64,000 nucleotides of DNA from Merluccius polli (lineage: Eukaryota; Chordata; Actinopteri; Gadiformes; Merlucciidae). The notes beneath the pieces were generated by a model that worked only from the letters and a program-made list of their open reading frames with translations, ran no database searches and was not told the origin of the DNA. Made by a program: the position numbers and the translations under genes. Shown piece by piece: positions 1-10,512 of the stretch; within the stretch, counting starts at the first letter, position 1, and the number at the start of each line of letters is the position of its first letter. The stretch is from assembly GCA_030340625.1 (NCBI GenBank), contig JAOPHQ010006323.1, positions 22,501 through 86,500 of the forward strand, written 5' to 3'.

Positions 1-1371
1 TGCGGGAAAATCCAGGATGAAAATTCTTGAGTATTGAGTTGGCTTAAGGGGCACAACCTGTAATGGATGCTGGAGAAACACATTGCACATGTCAGGACAG
101 GATATGGAGGATTAGGAATGACACAGTGTCATGTGTTGTGTGAGGTCTAGACCTCTTCAAAGAGCACTGTAAGATACACCGTCAGTGCTTGTGTATTACA
201 TATGGCTCCCCGTTAGATAAGCAGCCTCAGGACACAGCGCAAACCTGATCCATCCTCCTAATATGGTCGAAGCATCGTCTAAACTGCAACAAAGAAAAAT
301 GAAAATGAAAAGTAAGCGAAAAGCCAAAAGGAGCCCGACACTGTGTGACAGTGCAAAATCATTTGCCAATTTACATTTCAAAGACCAGGAATCAAGATGG
401 GCAGCGAGAGGGCAGCCGTTGTGGAGAGTTTAGGAGACGCCTAAGCTTTGTAACTGTGACCCGTCCTACTGTGATTGTTCAATTAAAGGCCACGAATGAA
501 CTCCTGCTTTGGTTGGAGTGGGATTTCAATCAATTTCAATCAATAATCCATAATCCAGTTAGTCGTAGTACATCATAGACCACGGACGGGTGAGATCGCA
601 GATTGAACACTACGTCAAATTAGTCTAACCCCACTGGGTGGCCACCCAGTCGGGGTGGGGTTAGCCACTGACAACGTTGGCGTACTTGTTTTCAGTCGAA
701 GGGGGCTGTGGTCTGGATCGGGGCGTATACCTTTAACAGTATGACGCTCCACAGCTCATAGCTCAGTGGCTGATCAGTTCAAAGAGGTTAAGTGTCCATG
801 CCTCTCAGGAGGACCCATAAATTGGAGAATATGTTGTGCGAGAGACGGTGCTGCTGCATACCGTGGTGCATAGCACCAAGAGGCACTATGCTTTTTATTT
901 TATTCTTCAACCCGATGAGTTAGCGGGTTTAAATTTCACTGCCGGTATTTCGCTTTTTTTTGTTGCTTTTTTTAATCACAGTACAATTGGTACCTTGTGC
1001 CACCGAGTGTGCAGCAGCCATTCAGGGGGAAGGGCTAGGGTTGACTGCCCTCTACGGTTCGGGAAACGGCTCTCACACTGTCCCTTACTTTTTTCATATG
1101 GACATACTGGAGTGACTCAGTGACTATGAACTTAAACAACTGAAAGCTCTCATGTCGTTGGATTTGGACAAAGTCATAAAGCATTTATAAAACGGCCAGG
1201 GGACACGTCGGGTTATTTAAACATGTCTTTTTTTTCGTTGATATGGACACAAACGTGTGTCATGTTAACATTTTATATGACGGCAATAAAACGCCAACGG
1301 CAACAGAAACAGGTTTGTTCAGAGACAGCAGGGCTCTGGATGCGATCCCTGAACACAAATGGATGTGTGTG

Positions 1372-1500
<129 letters not shown>

Positions 1501-1632
1501 AGCCAGTGAGAAAGAGCAGACACCAACAGTCACAAAGACATGGATTTTCCATCCAACCCTGATTTACAATTCGTCTTTGTCTACCACTACTACTACACAC
1601 ACACACACACACACACAATGCTAATGGCAGCA

Positions 1633-1760
1633 AAAAGATGGTAGTTTCAGCGCCTAAAATGGTCTCATTGCCAACCTCAGTCGGCTGTACAGGGATAGTA
1701 GCTAGGCTGGGAAGCAGACATCCCTGCTAGCTCCTCTACCACTGAGCTGCATTCATGCCC
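1633..1760 (-). repeat. tRNA-derived SINE fragment
   Basis: Read on the minus strand, the segment contains GCAGCTCAGTGGTAGAGGAG, which matches the A-box region of a tRNA-derived promoter. It has no intact cloverleaf, so it is a SINE fragment rather than a tRNA gene. The family name is not assigned. Confidence 0.5.
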
Positions 1761-3964
1761 TCACTATGGATGTCCACATACACCATTTGTTGTCACACAC
1801 ACACATGCAAGCACGCACACGCGCACGTGCACACACACACACACATACACACAGCAGCAGCAGTAGCAGCAGCAGCAGATCCCCACAATGGCTTTTAAAA
1901 GAGTAGAGGCTCTGATGGGTCGGTAAACTGATTTAAAGCCACTTGGGACAGGGATTTGTCTCTGTGAAAACAATATAATCCGCTTATTGATTAACAACAT
2001 TTTCTTTCTTTCCTTGTTTTGCCATTTCTAACAAAAGTAGGAAAACATAACCAGACAAAATAATGTTCTATGTGTGCATCATGCATATGTGTCAAACACA
2101 ATGTGTTGTGTACATAAATATTATGTTGAAATAATATGGAAAAAGATATTAAAAGCCAGGGTTGTCCCCAAGACATGGGTGTTGTATGTAGGTCATAAAA
2201 CTATGAACTATGAAAATGTATGTTCACACGCAGGAATTAGGGAGAACAATATACCATAATGATGGTAAAAATATGGATTGGATCTGCACTAGTCTAATCA
2301 ACAAGACTAAAGTTACAATTTCATTGACATTTTTTCATTTCCATTAGGCTTTTTTAGGGTGAGAGATTGTTACATTTCATTTAAGTTGAAAAGCCTTGGC
2401 TTACTGAAGCAACATCACTTAACCTTGCAATAATCTACATATCACTAAATAATGTTAGTTACAAGATATATTCTTTATGATGGGGATCACATGAATTAAA
2501 AAGCATTTAAATCCACATCCACACATGTTATGTTATCTGAGATGAACGCACGTGAATTACTTACAGGGGACACCGGGGAAGAAGTGTGTACAAGGAACAT
2601 GCCTGCAAAGTGCACCAGAGTCCAGAGTCAGAGCAGCTTTGGGCTGAGCTCATCCCCAGGCAGACGTGCTGCCATTATCCGCTTAGTCACCCATCGCGTG
2701 GCGCTGCACAGCGATGGTTACCATGACATCACAGCCATGGGGACAGTAAGGGAGTCCCGAGGGGAGCTAAAACGAGTGCACTAGCAGGGCCTAAGGCTGT
2801 TCTCTCTTACTCACACCTCTCTAACAATCCTCATATAATAGATTAACACACACACACACACACACAATGGATTCTCAGTGGCGTCTACGCCTGTGTCAGT
2901 CAGTGCTACGCTTGTGTCTCCTCTCTCCAGTGTATTTTGTTTTCGAGGCCGCAGTTAAATGTGTCTCCTCTGTTGTTTACAGAAGCTGTGCTATGTTGGG
3001 TCGCTGGCGTTTCCAGACTGGAACTCACTCATTCATGCATTGTCCCAATGCGCAGATGTCACAAATAATGGCTCTTCTGTGGGCCACTGCGGCATTATCT
3101 CGCTTTTTCCCCTGCTGAGTTCTACCAATAGAGAGGATATTTTTAGTTTCATGGGAAAATAAGTGTTCCAGCTTTATGGGTTATGGGTGTGCTGTGTGGT
3201 GACTGCATTCATATCTGTCAGAAGTTATTAAGGTATTAATAATGTTAAAATAGGGGTTATGCAAAGATCAGGTATGGGTGGGTGGAATAAAATAAAAGGA
3301 GAACTGAGATGAAATAACTATAGTATAGTTTATAGCAGTGGTCACCAACCTTTTTGAGCCAAAGATCCCTGACCTCGACCCTGAACAAAGGCAAGATCTA
3401 CCTTGAAGCATCAAAAGAGAACCAAAGCCAAAATACTTCCAATTTAAGGCCATTTATTAAGGCAAATTTATCACAACAAAAATATCTCATTAATTTGAAA
3501 TAGTATTTCATGCTTACAATAAGAATTAAGGTTTTCACCTGTTTTCTTACATTACACAGCATTATTCAAATTATGTAATTGTGTTCATAGTGGGAGAAAA
3601 CACATTTTGCAATGAGCACAGTACTCTATGATGCTTAAGAAGCTAACTGTGAAGCTTAAGAACTTGCTTCATGCAAGGTACTGCATTTCTTTGTTCCATA
3701 GTTGGGAGAAAACTACCCATTCTGTAATGAACAGATCATATTTCTATTTATATATTGAATATTGAAACTTAATATTACTTCTGAACATTTGCACCAATAA
3801 AAATACCATTCTAGCTCATCTTCTCCAGTAGACTGAATACTGACAACATATTTAAGAACAAATTGCTATTAGTAACAGTTAACTATGAAACTTACTATTT
3901 CTTTTGGACCAATACAAATTAAATTCCATTCTGGCTCATCTGCATCACACTTTTACAATACAAG

Positions 3965-5775
3965 TCAGTGTGATGGTTGTGACAGAATAGTATCTGCAAG
4001 TTCTTTGTAGTTTGGTTCATAGCTGCAGACAGCCAGTCTGAGGCAGTCTGTGAGGTGAACATCAGTGAGGCAGCTCCTATACTTAGATTTTATTATTTTC
4101 ATCTGTGAAAATGCCATTTCACAGAGGTAAGTGGATCCAAAGTAGGCACTCAATTTTAATGCACATGCAGTCAGGAGGGGAAACTTTTCTCTGCTCACAA
4201 GTCCCCAAAAATCACTGTCCCTTGATCTTGACTTCTATGTCATTTTGCAAATCAATGATCTCCATATCCACACCACTTTGCAACCCAAATACCTGTTCGA
4301 ATTTGGCTGATACCTTTTCATCACATCAGTGGACTGAAATGGGTTTGAAACGAATGTAGTTATGTCTTCCATGATGTCTGCTGCAACTTTGTCCAGATGG
4401 GCACAGTACTGATCTGGGTGAAAAGCATCCTTGTCTTGGATGGCTTGAGTCATTTTTTCCAGGTTGGGGAAATGTGTTAGCTTCCTGCTATTTAGATGTG
4501 TGGTCCAAACACAGAGCTTGGCTTTGAACGCATTCACTGCGCTTATCATGTGGGACAGATGTCTGTTTTTCCCCTGGAGTTCAGTGTTGAGTGCATTCAG
4601 TTTCGCCGTTATATCTGTCATAAATCCCAGGTCAAGTAGCCACGCACCATTGGACAATTCTTCGTGCACCTCATTCCTCGTCGACAGAAAAGTCTTTATA
4701 TTCGGCAGCAGGTCAACAAAGCGCTGAAGCACTTTGCCACGACTCAGCCAACGAACATCAGCATGGAGAATCAAGTCTCCATAAGAGGCATCGAGCTCAT
4801 CCATCAATGCCTTGAATAAGTGATGTTGAAGAGCTTTAGCTCGAATCGAGTTGATCAATTTGACCACCAATGACATAACGTGCGAAAAATCCAATACCTT
4901 CCCAACCAAGGCCTGCTGGTGAATAACGCAGTGGTACGTCATAAATTCTGGAAAAGCGGAATCATTGCGGCACAGTGCTACAAAACCCAAGCGCACTCCG
5001 TGCATCGCTGGGGCCCCATCAGTAGTGATTGCTACCAGTTTAATAATGGGAACTTTGTTGTCTTGGACATATTTTTTAAACTCTTTAAAAATATCCTCAC
5101 CCCTTGTTCTGTCCTTCAAGTGTAAAACAGTGAGAAAGTCCTCCTTAGTTGTAGAATCCTGGAAAACCATTCTGACACAATGAGTTGGGCTGTGTCTGTA
5201 ACATCCAGCGATTCATCCAATTGAACTGAAAAATATTCACAACGTGCCAAGTCCCTTAACACCTGCTGATCCACGTCCTCCGACAGTGATTCAACCCTTC
5301 TTGTCACCGTTGCAGGGCCGAGCGGGACGCTGCTGAGTGCTGCCTTGATGTCGTCCTTGTTTTTAAAATCGTTGAACACTGTGTTGGCGACAATAGCCAT
5401 AGCCTCTTTCATCAACTCGCCATCTGTAAAAGGCTTCTTGTGTTTAGCCAAAAGGTGACTTACTCGAAATGATGCTTCTGTAGCAGCCTTAAGACGATTG
5501 ACAGGTTTAACAAAAAGAGACTGCTGGACTTTTAGCCCCGATTTTAGCTCCAGGACTCTTTTTGCACGGATAGCACTCTTAGGTGGAAAGATGTCCTTGA
5601 ACTTCGGGTGGTTGGTGTTGTGGTGCCGCTCCAGATTTCCTCTCTTACTCAGTGCTTGAGTTTGGTGACATAACATACACACGCACTTATCTTTCACTAA
5701 CGTAAATATAAATTCTTCTTCCCATTCAGGATGAAAATGATATGTTATCGCCTTTTTAGCAGGCGCCTCAGCCAT
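3965..5775 (-). pseudogene. hAT transposase, broken by two frameshifts
   Basis: Three minus-strand reading frames join into one hAT transposase. The first (5775-5116) starts MAEAPAKKA and carries a BED/TTF-type zinc finger (CVCMLCH, then HHNTNHP) and the N-terminal part of the RNase-H-like fold, including VQLDESLDVTDTAQL. The second (5170-4235) carries the rest of the catalytic core: ITTDGAPAMHG, YHCVIHQQAL and DVRWLSRGKVLQRF. The third (4198-3965) carries the C-terminal dimerisation segment (LLTACALKLSAYFGSTYLCE and MAFSQMKIIKSKYR). Frame changes fall near 5175-5190 and 4200-4240. The sequence resembles proteins that fish annotations call GTF2I repeat domain-containing protein 2-like or ZBED5-like. 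These are domesticated or free hAT transposases. The three parts total about 580 residues, close to full length for the family. Confidence 0.9.
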
Positions 5776-5955
5776 GTTAGCTGTTATCTGTTAACCTAGC
5801 AAACCTTCCGTGAGAAACCTTCTGTTCTCTCATTGGTCAATTAAAGTGTAACTTATTTCCCCACAATCTTATTGGTCACTCTCACTACTCTGCCTGGTAG
5901 GTATACTGCTGGAGCTGATGAAAGAGCAAGACGCTCATACTAACGTTCGCGAACA

Positions 5956-6137
5956 CAGTGCTTGAAGTGGGCCGGTACTCACCACTTCTACATCGTAGGT
6001 CCGGGGTGGGTTACGATCGCACGCACCCCCCCCCCCCCCCCTTGGTCGTAGGTCCTGGGTGGGTTACGATCGCGGGTACCCCCCCCTTATGTGAATAAGG
6101 GAGTACTGGCACTTATTTTTTTCCACTTCAAGCACTG
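5956..6137. mobile_element. Nested hAT-like MITE, 182 bp
   Basis: The ends are inverted repeats: CAGTGCTTGAAGTGG on the left, and CCACTTCAAGCACTG on the right. The element is flanked by a perfect 8-bp duplication, CGCGAACA, at 5948-5955 and 6138-6145. It lies inside the older hAT element, so it jumped later. Its interior is built from two copies of a GC-rich unit (CGTAGGTCCKGGGTGGGTTA, then CGATCGC and a C run). The same unit recurs in altered form at 18440-18600. Confidence 0.93.
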
Positions 6138-6388
6138 CGCGAACATGCAATAATTTGGTGATTTTTTTTTTCTCTGGATCTACTGGGAAAGTCCCAAAGA
6201 TCTACAGGTCGATCGCGATCGACGGGTTGGCGACCACTGGTTTATAGTAAGTTAGTTAACGCTGATATGCTGTTTGCTATGGAGACCATCCTGTAACTAG
6301 ACATTGCTCACATCAATCGCAGTGTGTCCGCGGTGTGAACCTCTAGATGACAGTGTTAAACTGTCTTGGAGAAACATGCGCGCGCACA

Positions 6389-6436
<48 letters not shown>

Positions 6437-8579
6437 GGTGGATCACAAAAAACAAAGCCCATTATATCTCGGTCAAGGGCAAAAAGACGGCCATTGAATG
6501 AGGACCAGTGGGGGGTACGTTTTGAAACACTACTGATATTTGGTCAGCGATTGGCCTTGCAATACACTGTGTATGTAACTGCCCATGTATGGCTGTGGAA
6601 ACACGCTTGTTTCACCCCTCAGGACAGCAGCAGTCTGCCCTGCTTGCTTTCATCAAAACCCAGCATTTACCTTGAGAAATAACAAACAAAAACGACTGGA
6701 TGATACAAATACACATGGGAAAAAGTGGCCACTTGTATTGGAAAGCCTGTGATAAACAGGCCTGACTGTAGCCATGATACCGGTACGTACGAAGAACACA
6801 GGCGACTGTGTGTTCAAAACCCATTCATTTCCACATCAGAGTGCTCACCATGCAAGTCAAGGCCGAACCATTATGTATATGAACTATGTGTACTATGTCA
6901 CTACATGCACCGTGTCACTGGTTCCCTTCGGGACAGGGACCCCATTCCCTCTGCATGCAGACGGCTTTTCAAAGGCAACTATTCGCTTCAGTGTTACTGT
7001 CTTATGACTGGCTCTGGCTCCACTAACACACACACACACGCACACACACATGCATGCATTCAAGAAAGGATCAACCAGGATTAAGGGAGCATTGTGGGGA
7101 TTTGCCTGACAACTCAAGAGTGTAATTTGTATGAAGGTGGATCACTGATGAAGGAAAATGAAATAATGGTTTTAGTGCAGTTCAAAAGAAAACCGTCCAT
7201 AGGCCGCGTTCTCTTGTGTTTCCACCGGGCACGTACACAGATCTCTCCTCGTGCCATACGCTGTAATGTACTCTCTGTATCTGCTGCATTCCTCAGTGAG
7301 TGAGGAGATCAAATAAATGTCAGTTAACTAGAATTTCTGGATGCACAAGATGCCCGACTGAAACACTGTGCCAACTTGGGATACAAACACAACGGCTATA
7401 TGATACGCCATTGCAGTGTGCACATTGTATGCATGCCGTCTCTATCCTCCTTACTACTTATTACCAATGAACAACTTCAATTTCACAGTCGTACTCATGC
7501 TTTATCCCAAGTAGGTCTGAAACACGTAGCGCACTGTAACCTCTTCAAATTTACATTCAGCAACTTTTACTGCCATTGAATAACCAAAGTCATGTGTATG
7601 CTGGTAATGTTTATTGCCACAAGGAATTAACATTGTAGTGGCAATATACACACACAGTACACCGCCACTCGCTGACTCAGCAGAACTAGAGGTGTTTCAT
7701 GAGGAGGAAAGAGGCCGTTAAAAAAAAAAAAAGAGTAACTGCCTAGCACAAAACTTGCATAGGGCGACTAGCACAGCCTTAAGAACAAGACGCTAGCGGC
7801 CTTTGTGAACTAGCAGAGGTAATTAATCAATAAGCTAAAAGAAATACAGATTCAGCAAAATAACACTTCGCATTCACGCTCCGCAGTATATTCTGTGGAA
7901 TATCTGCTATAATTAATGAACAACCCGACATTGAGGGATTTGCCTCTTCTCGGTCCACAGCGCCTGTGTCCAATACCTGATTCGTCCACAGCTAAAACAC
8001 GTGACCTTCAACTTTATCCTGTGTGTGGGTGTGTGTGTGGGTGTGTGTGTGTGTGTTATTCAGCTCAACAAACAGAAAAGGAAAACCAAAACTGTCCTAT
8101 TTGATAAAGCTAACTTTGCATAGTGGTTATGGACAAGTTATTTGAAAGGTCATGGTAAATAATACCATGGCCAACCTTCACTTGAGGCTGCCCCTCTCAC
8201 AGTTCTCTTACTACACAAATACACACAGAACTAATGGCTCAATCATTGCAAGGGTCAGGGAGGGGGAAAGGATCCTGACCGGATGTAGGATCAGTTTAAC
8301 TGCGTTTGCTCAGCAGACTTGACTATTGTCAACCATTAACAGACTGCAGAATGCATGACAAAAAAACAGGCTCAAATGCAACATGCCCACAGTCAGTCAA
8401 CCGCCTAGCCGTCTCTAGTCAAAAGACAAGTATATAGAAGAAAACAGACCGATAACTCATGAGTATATGTGAAAACAAGCAAAACAAGTTTCAACTAGTG
8501 AAAAAGAAGTGCTTCATTTCGGAGAGGCAAATGTGTACAAGATGCAAACTTGTTCACGCTTCACTGGGTTGCATGTATA

Positions 8580-8611
<32 letters not shown>

Positions 8612-8773
8612 GGTGGGTGGGGGGGATATGACAGCTGTAATGCGAGGCTATGACTTTACAGTTGAGTTGTTGGTCTGATATGCTACAGCACCATCTCAAA
8701 GCAGTCGAGTGGTCAACGATTTTAGTCTTAGTCTTCACTTACCCAATAGTGGAGCATGTGCACGGTTCATGTC

Positions 8774-8800
8774 TGCATTACCTATGCAATAATCACTTCA

Positions 8801-8833
<33 letters not shown>

Positions 8834-8945
8834 ATTACTTATGCAATAATCACTTCAATGGTGTGTGTGTGTGTGTGTGTGTGTGTGCATGCATGACTTC
8901 TGCAATAAGCACTTCAATGGTGTGTGTGTGTGTGTGTGTATGTGT
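8774..8945. repeat. Three-copy compound minisatellite with GT tails
   Basis: Three tandem units of about 58 bases each consist of a unique half (roughly GCATTACCTATGCAATAATC and ACTTCAAT) and a (GT)n half of similar length. The third unit has several substitutions. The layout suggests that a segment containing a GT microsatellite was duplicated twice. Confidence 0.85.
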
Positions 8946-9117
8946 ACCATTCTTCAACCAAGCCTAGAGCAAATGGCAAAAACAGGGTCATGCGTCCTGC
9001 AGGCCTACCTGCTGCTACGTGCATGCATCGCCTTTGCCATGCAGATTTGTGTTAGCTGCTTATGGGGCATGTGTGGTGTACCGTACCGTAGCGCAGCAGC
9101 AGTTATGCAAACCGGGA

Positions 9118-9187
9118 TCCAGTACCTGGCAACACAGGTACCAACACACCTGTGTTGCCAGGTACCAACCCACCTGTGTTGCCAGGT
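9118..9187. repeat. Palindrome plus direct repeat, CCTGTGTTGCCAGGTA family
   Basis: ACCTGGCAACACAGGT is followed after a few bases by its exact reverse complement ACCTGTGTTGCCAGGT, and then by a second direct copy of that arm. The region can fold into alternative 16-bp stems. Confidence 0.85.
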
Positions 9188-9563
9188 AACACAAGTCATT
9201 GCACCGATGCCATCAGGTCCAGTACAGTAGTCTAGTTAGTGACACAACTTGTTAACACAACTTGTTTAACACCGTCGGTGTAGCAGGCTTGCCGGCCTGG
9301 AGATATATATATAATATAATATATATATATACATATATATAAATACCGTGTTACCGTTTTAAAGCATAAACAGTTACGCATGCAAATCATTGCACAGCGA
9401 TAACGAAAGTCACAACGCAAACCCGACGCTTTCCACCACCCGCGTCAGCGTTGAACAAGCCCTAGAGTTGTTGTTAAACTTCACCAACTATGATAAATAT
9501 TAGAACAATATAATAACGGTATAAAAGCAAGTGTTATTAAGGGCCTGGGGGGGGTCGGCTTAC

Positions 9564-9605
9564 CTGCTGCTGCTGGAGGTGGTCACCTGTGGCGGAGGAA
9601 GCCAT
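9564..9605 (-). CDS. Candidate first coding exon of an unidentified minus-strand gene
   Basis: On the minus strand an ATG at 9605 opens 14 codons (MASSATGDHLQQQQ). They end exactly at a strong splice donor, CAG followed by GTAAGCC, and the intron begins at 9563. The ATG follows AAC, so it has A at -3 and G at +4, a good vertebrate start context. No later exon could be recognised between here and the left edge, so the rest of the gene would lie outside the window beyond a long intron. The protein is not identified. This is inference from splice and start signals only. Confidence 0.35.
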
Positions 9606-9707
9606 GTTGAACCCGACGCTGCTCAATAATTACACCCAACAAAAAAAAGTGAACAATAAAGTCATTGGGTTGTTTTGGGGGTCGGGAAGACCGCCACAGG
9701 TGTATGT

Positions 9708-9788
9708 ATGGTCGAGGAAATGGAGAAATGGTTCAACTGGTTTTACGCGACGACATGCCCATGTCCAGAGGGAGGTGTGTGTTTTCAG
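9708..9788 (+). CDS. Candidate first coding exon on the plus strand, divergent from 9605
   Basis: An ATG at 9708 opens 27 codons, including EMEKWFNWFYATTCPCPEGG, that end exactly at CAG followed by GTACTA, a plausible donor. The next acceptor-like site is at 10197 (TTTTTTTAAACAG). Joining there gives only three more codons before a stop, so a functional product is doubtful. The main interest is position: the start is head-to-head with the minus-strand ATG at 9605, with 102 bp between them. I do not recognise the peptide. It could equally be a chance open frame. Confidence 0.2.
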
Positions 9789-10512
9789 GTACTACTACTA
9801 ACTACAGAGGGAGGGGGAGGAGGGCGCTCCTCGCCGCCACCGACAGGGGGCGTGATTACACCACCCGTCTCTCCTGCTACAGTAAACGCTGCAATGTATT
9901 CATTTTTGTTTTACTGAAAGTGGATGGCTTTTCATTATGTCCCCCCCAAAAAACAATTTAAAAAAAAACAGACACAACAAAACGAAGGACGGACGCAGAC
10001 AAACATGTGCTCACGTTATCTTTTTGTGACCGTCATACTTCTGCTGCAACACATGAGGGTGGTGTTGCCGTTGAATCGCTAGTGCCGTCTGTTGCAGTGT
10101 ATATAAAGTAGGCCTACTCAAATGTGTATGACATAATCCACTTTTAGGCAAGCATGTCGTTTTTGCTGCATCTATAAATCAGGCTTTTTTTAAACAGGGA
10201 ATAACCTAATAATGGCCATGGATCCGCATATCACCTTAGATCCTGACTATGACCATGATTTGTGCTCGCTGATAGATCGATATGCAGCCTTGTAATGGGT
10301 GAGCATCCCACTCTTCCCCTACGTGACCGCATCACGTTAAACATACTCTTTAATTACAATTGCTCTGGGCAAGCGTTGGGCAAAGTCTTAACGAACTTCC
10401 CAAAAAAGTTTTAAAAAAAAGGAAAATCACTGAAGAGAACACTTATTTTAATAACGGCATTGAACAGAAAGAATGAGTCGGCTGGCTGTGTTCAGGTCTG
10501 GTTCAGGTCTGG

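Larger units (their letters stand above)
3336..6239 (-). mobile_element. hAT DNA transposon (GTF2IRD2/ZBED-type, Charlie-like)
   Basis: This is a 2904-bp element whose ends are inverted repeats: CAGTGGTCACCAACC on the left, and GGTTGGCGACCACTG on the right, with one mismatch. It is flanked by a perfect 8-bp target-site duplication, GTTTATAG, at 3328-3335 and 6240-6247. The 8-bp duplication and the CAGTGG terminus are hallmarks of the hAT superfamily. A minus-strand transposase (3965-5775) occupies the middle. A smaller hAT-like element has inserted into the non-coding part at 5956-6137. The element is dead because its transposase is frameshifted. Confidence 0.95.
6248..9560. other. Intergenic DNA, no gene recognised
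   Basis: No exon is supported here. The stretch holds CA/GT microsatellites at 6377-6434, 7026-7050 and 8019-8056, a TG run grading into GGGT repeats at 8578-8622, a compound satellite at 8774-8945, a palindromic repeat at 9118-9187 and an AT run at 9303-9335. Open frames at 6725-7084, 8650-8967 and 8865-9230 are by-products of these repeats. Confidence 0.6.

Noticed and set aside
2530..3162. Open frames in the left intergenic region
   Set aside because: They overlap each other in different frames, lack recognisable motifs and show no intron signals.
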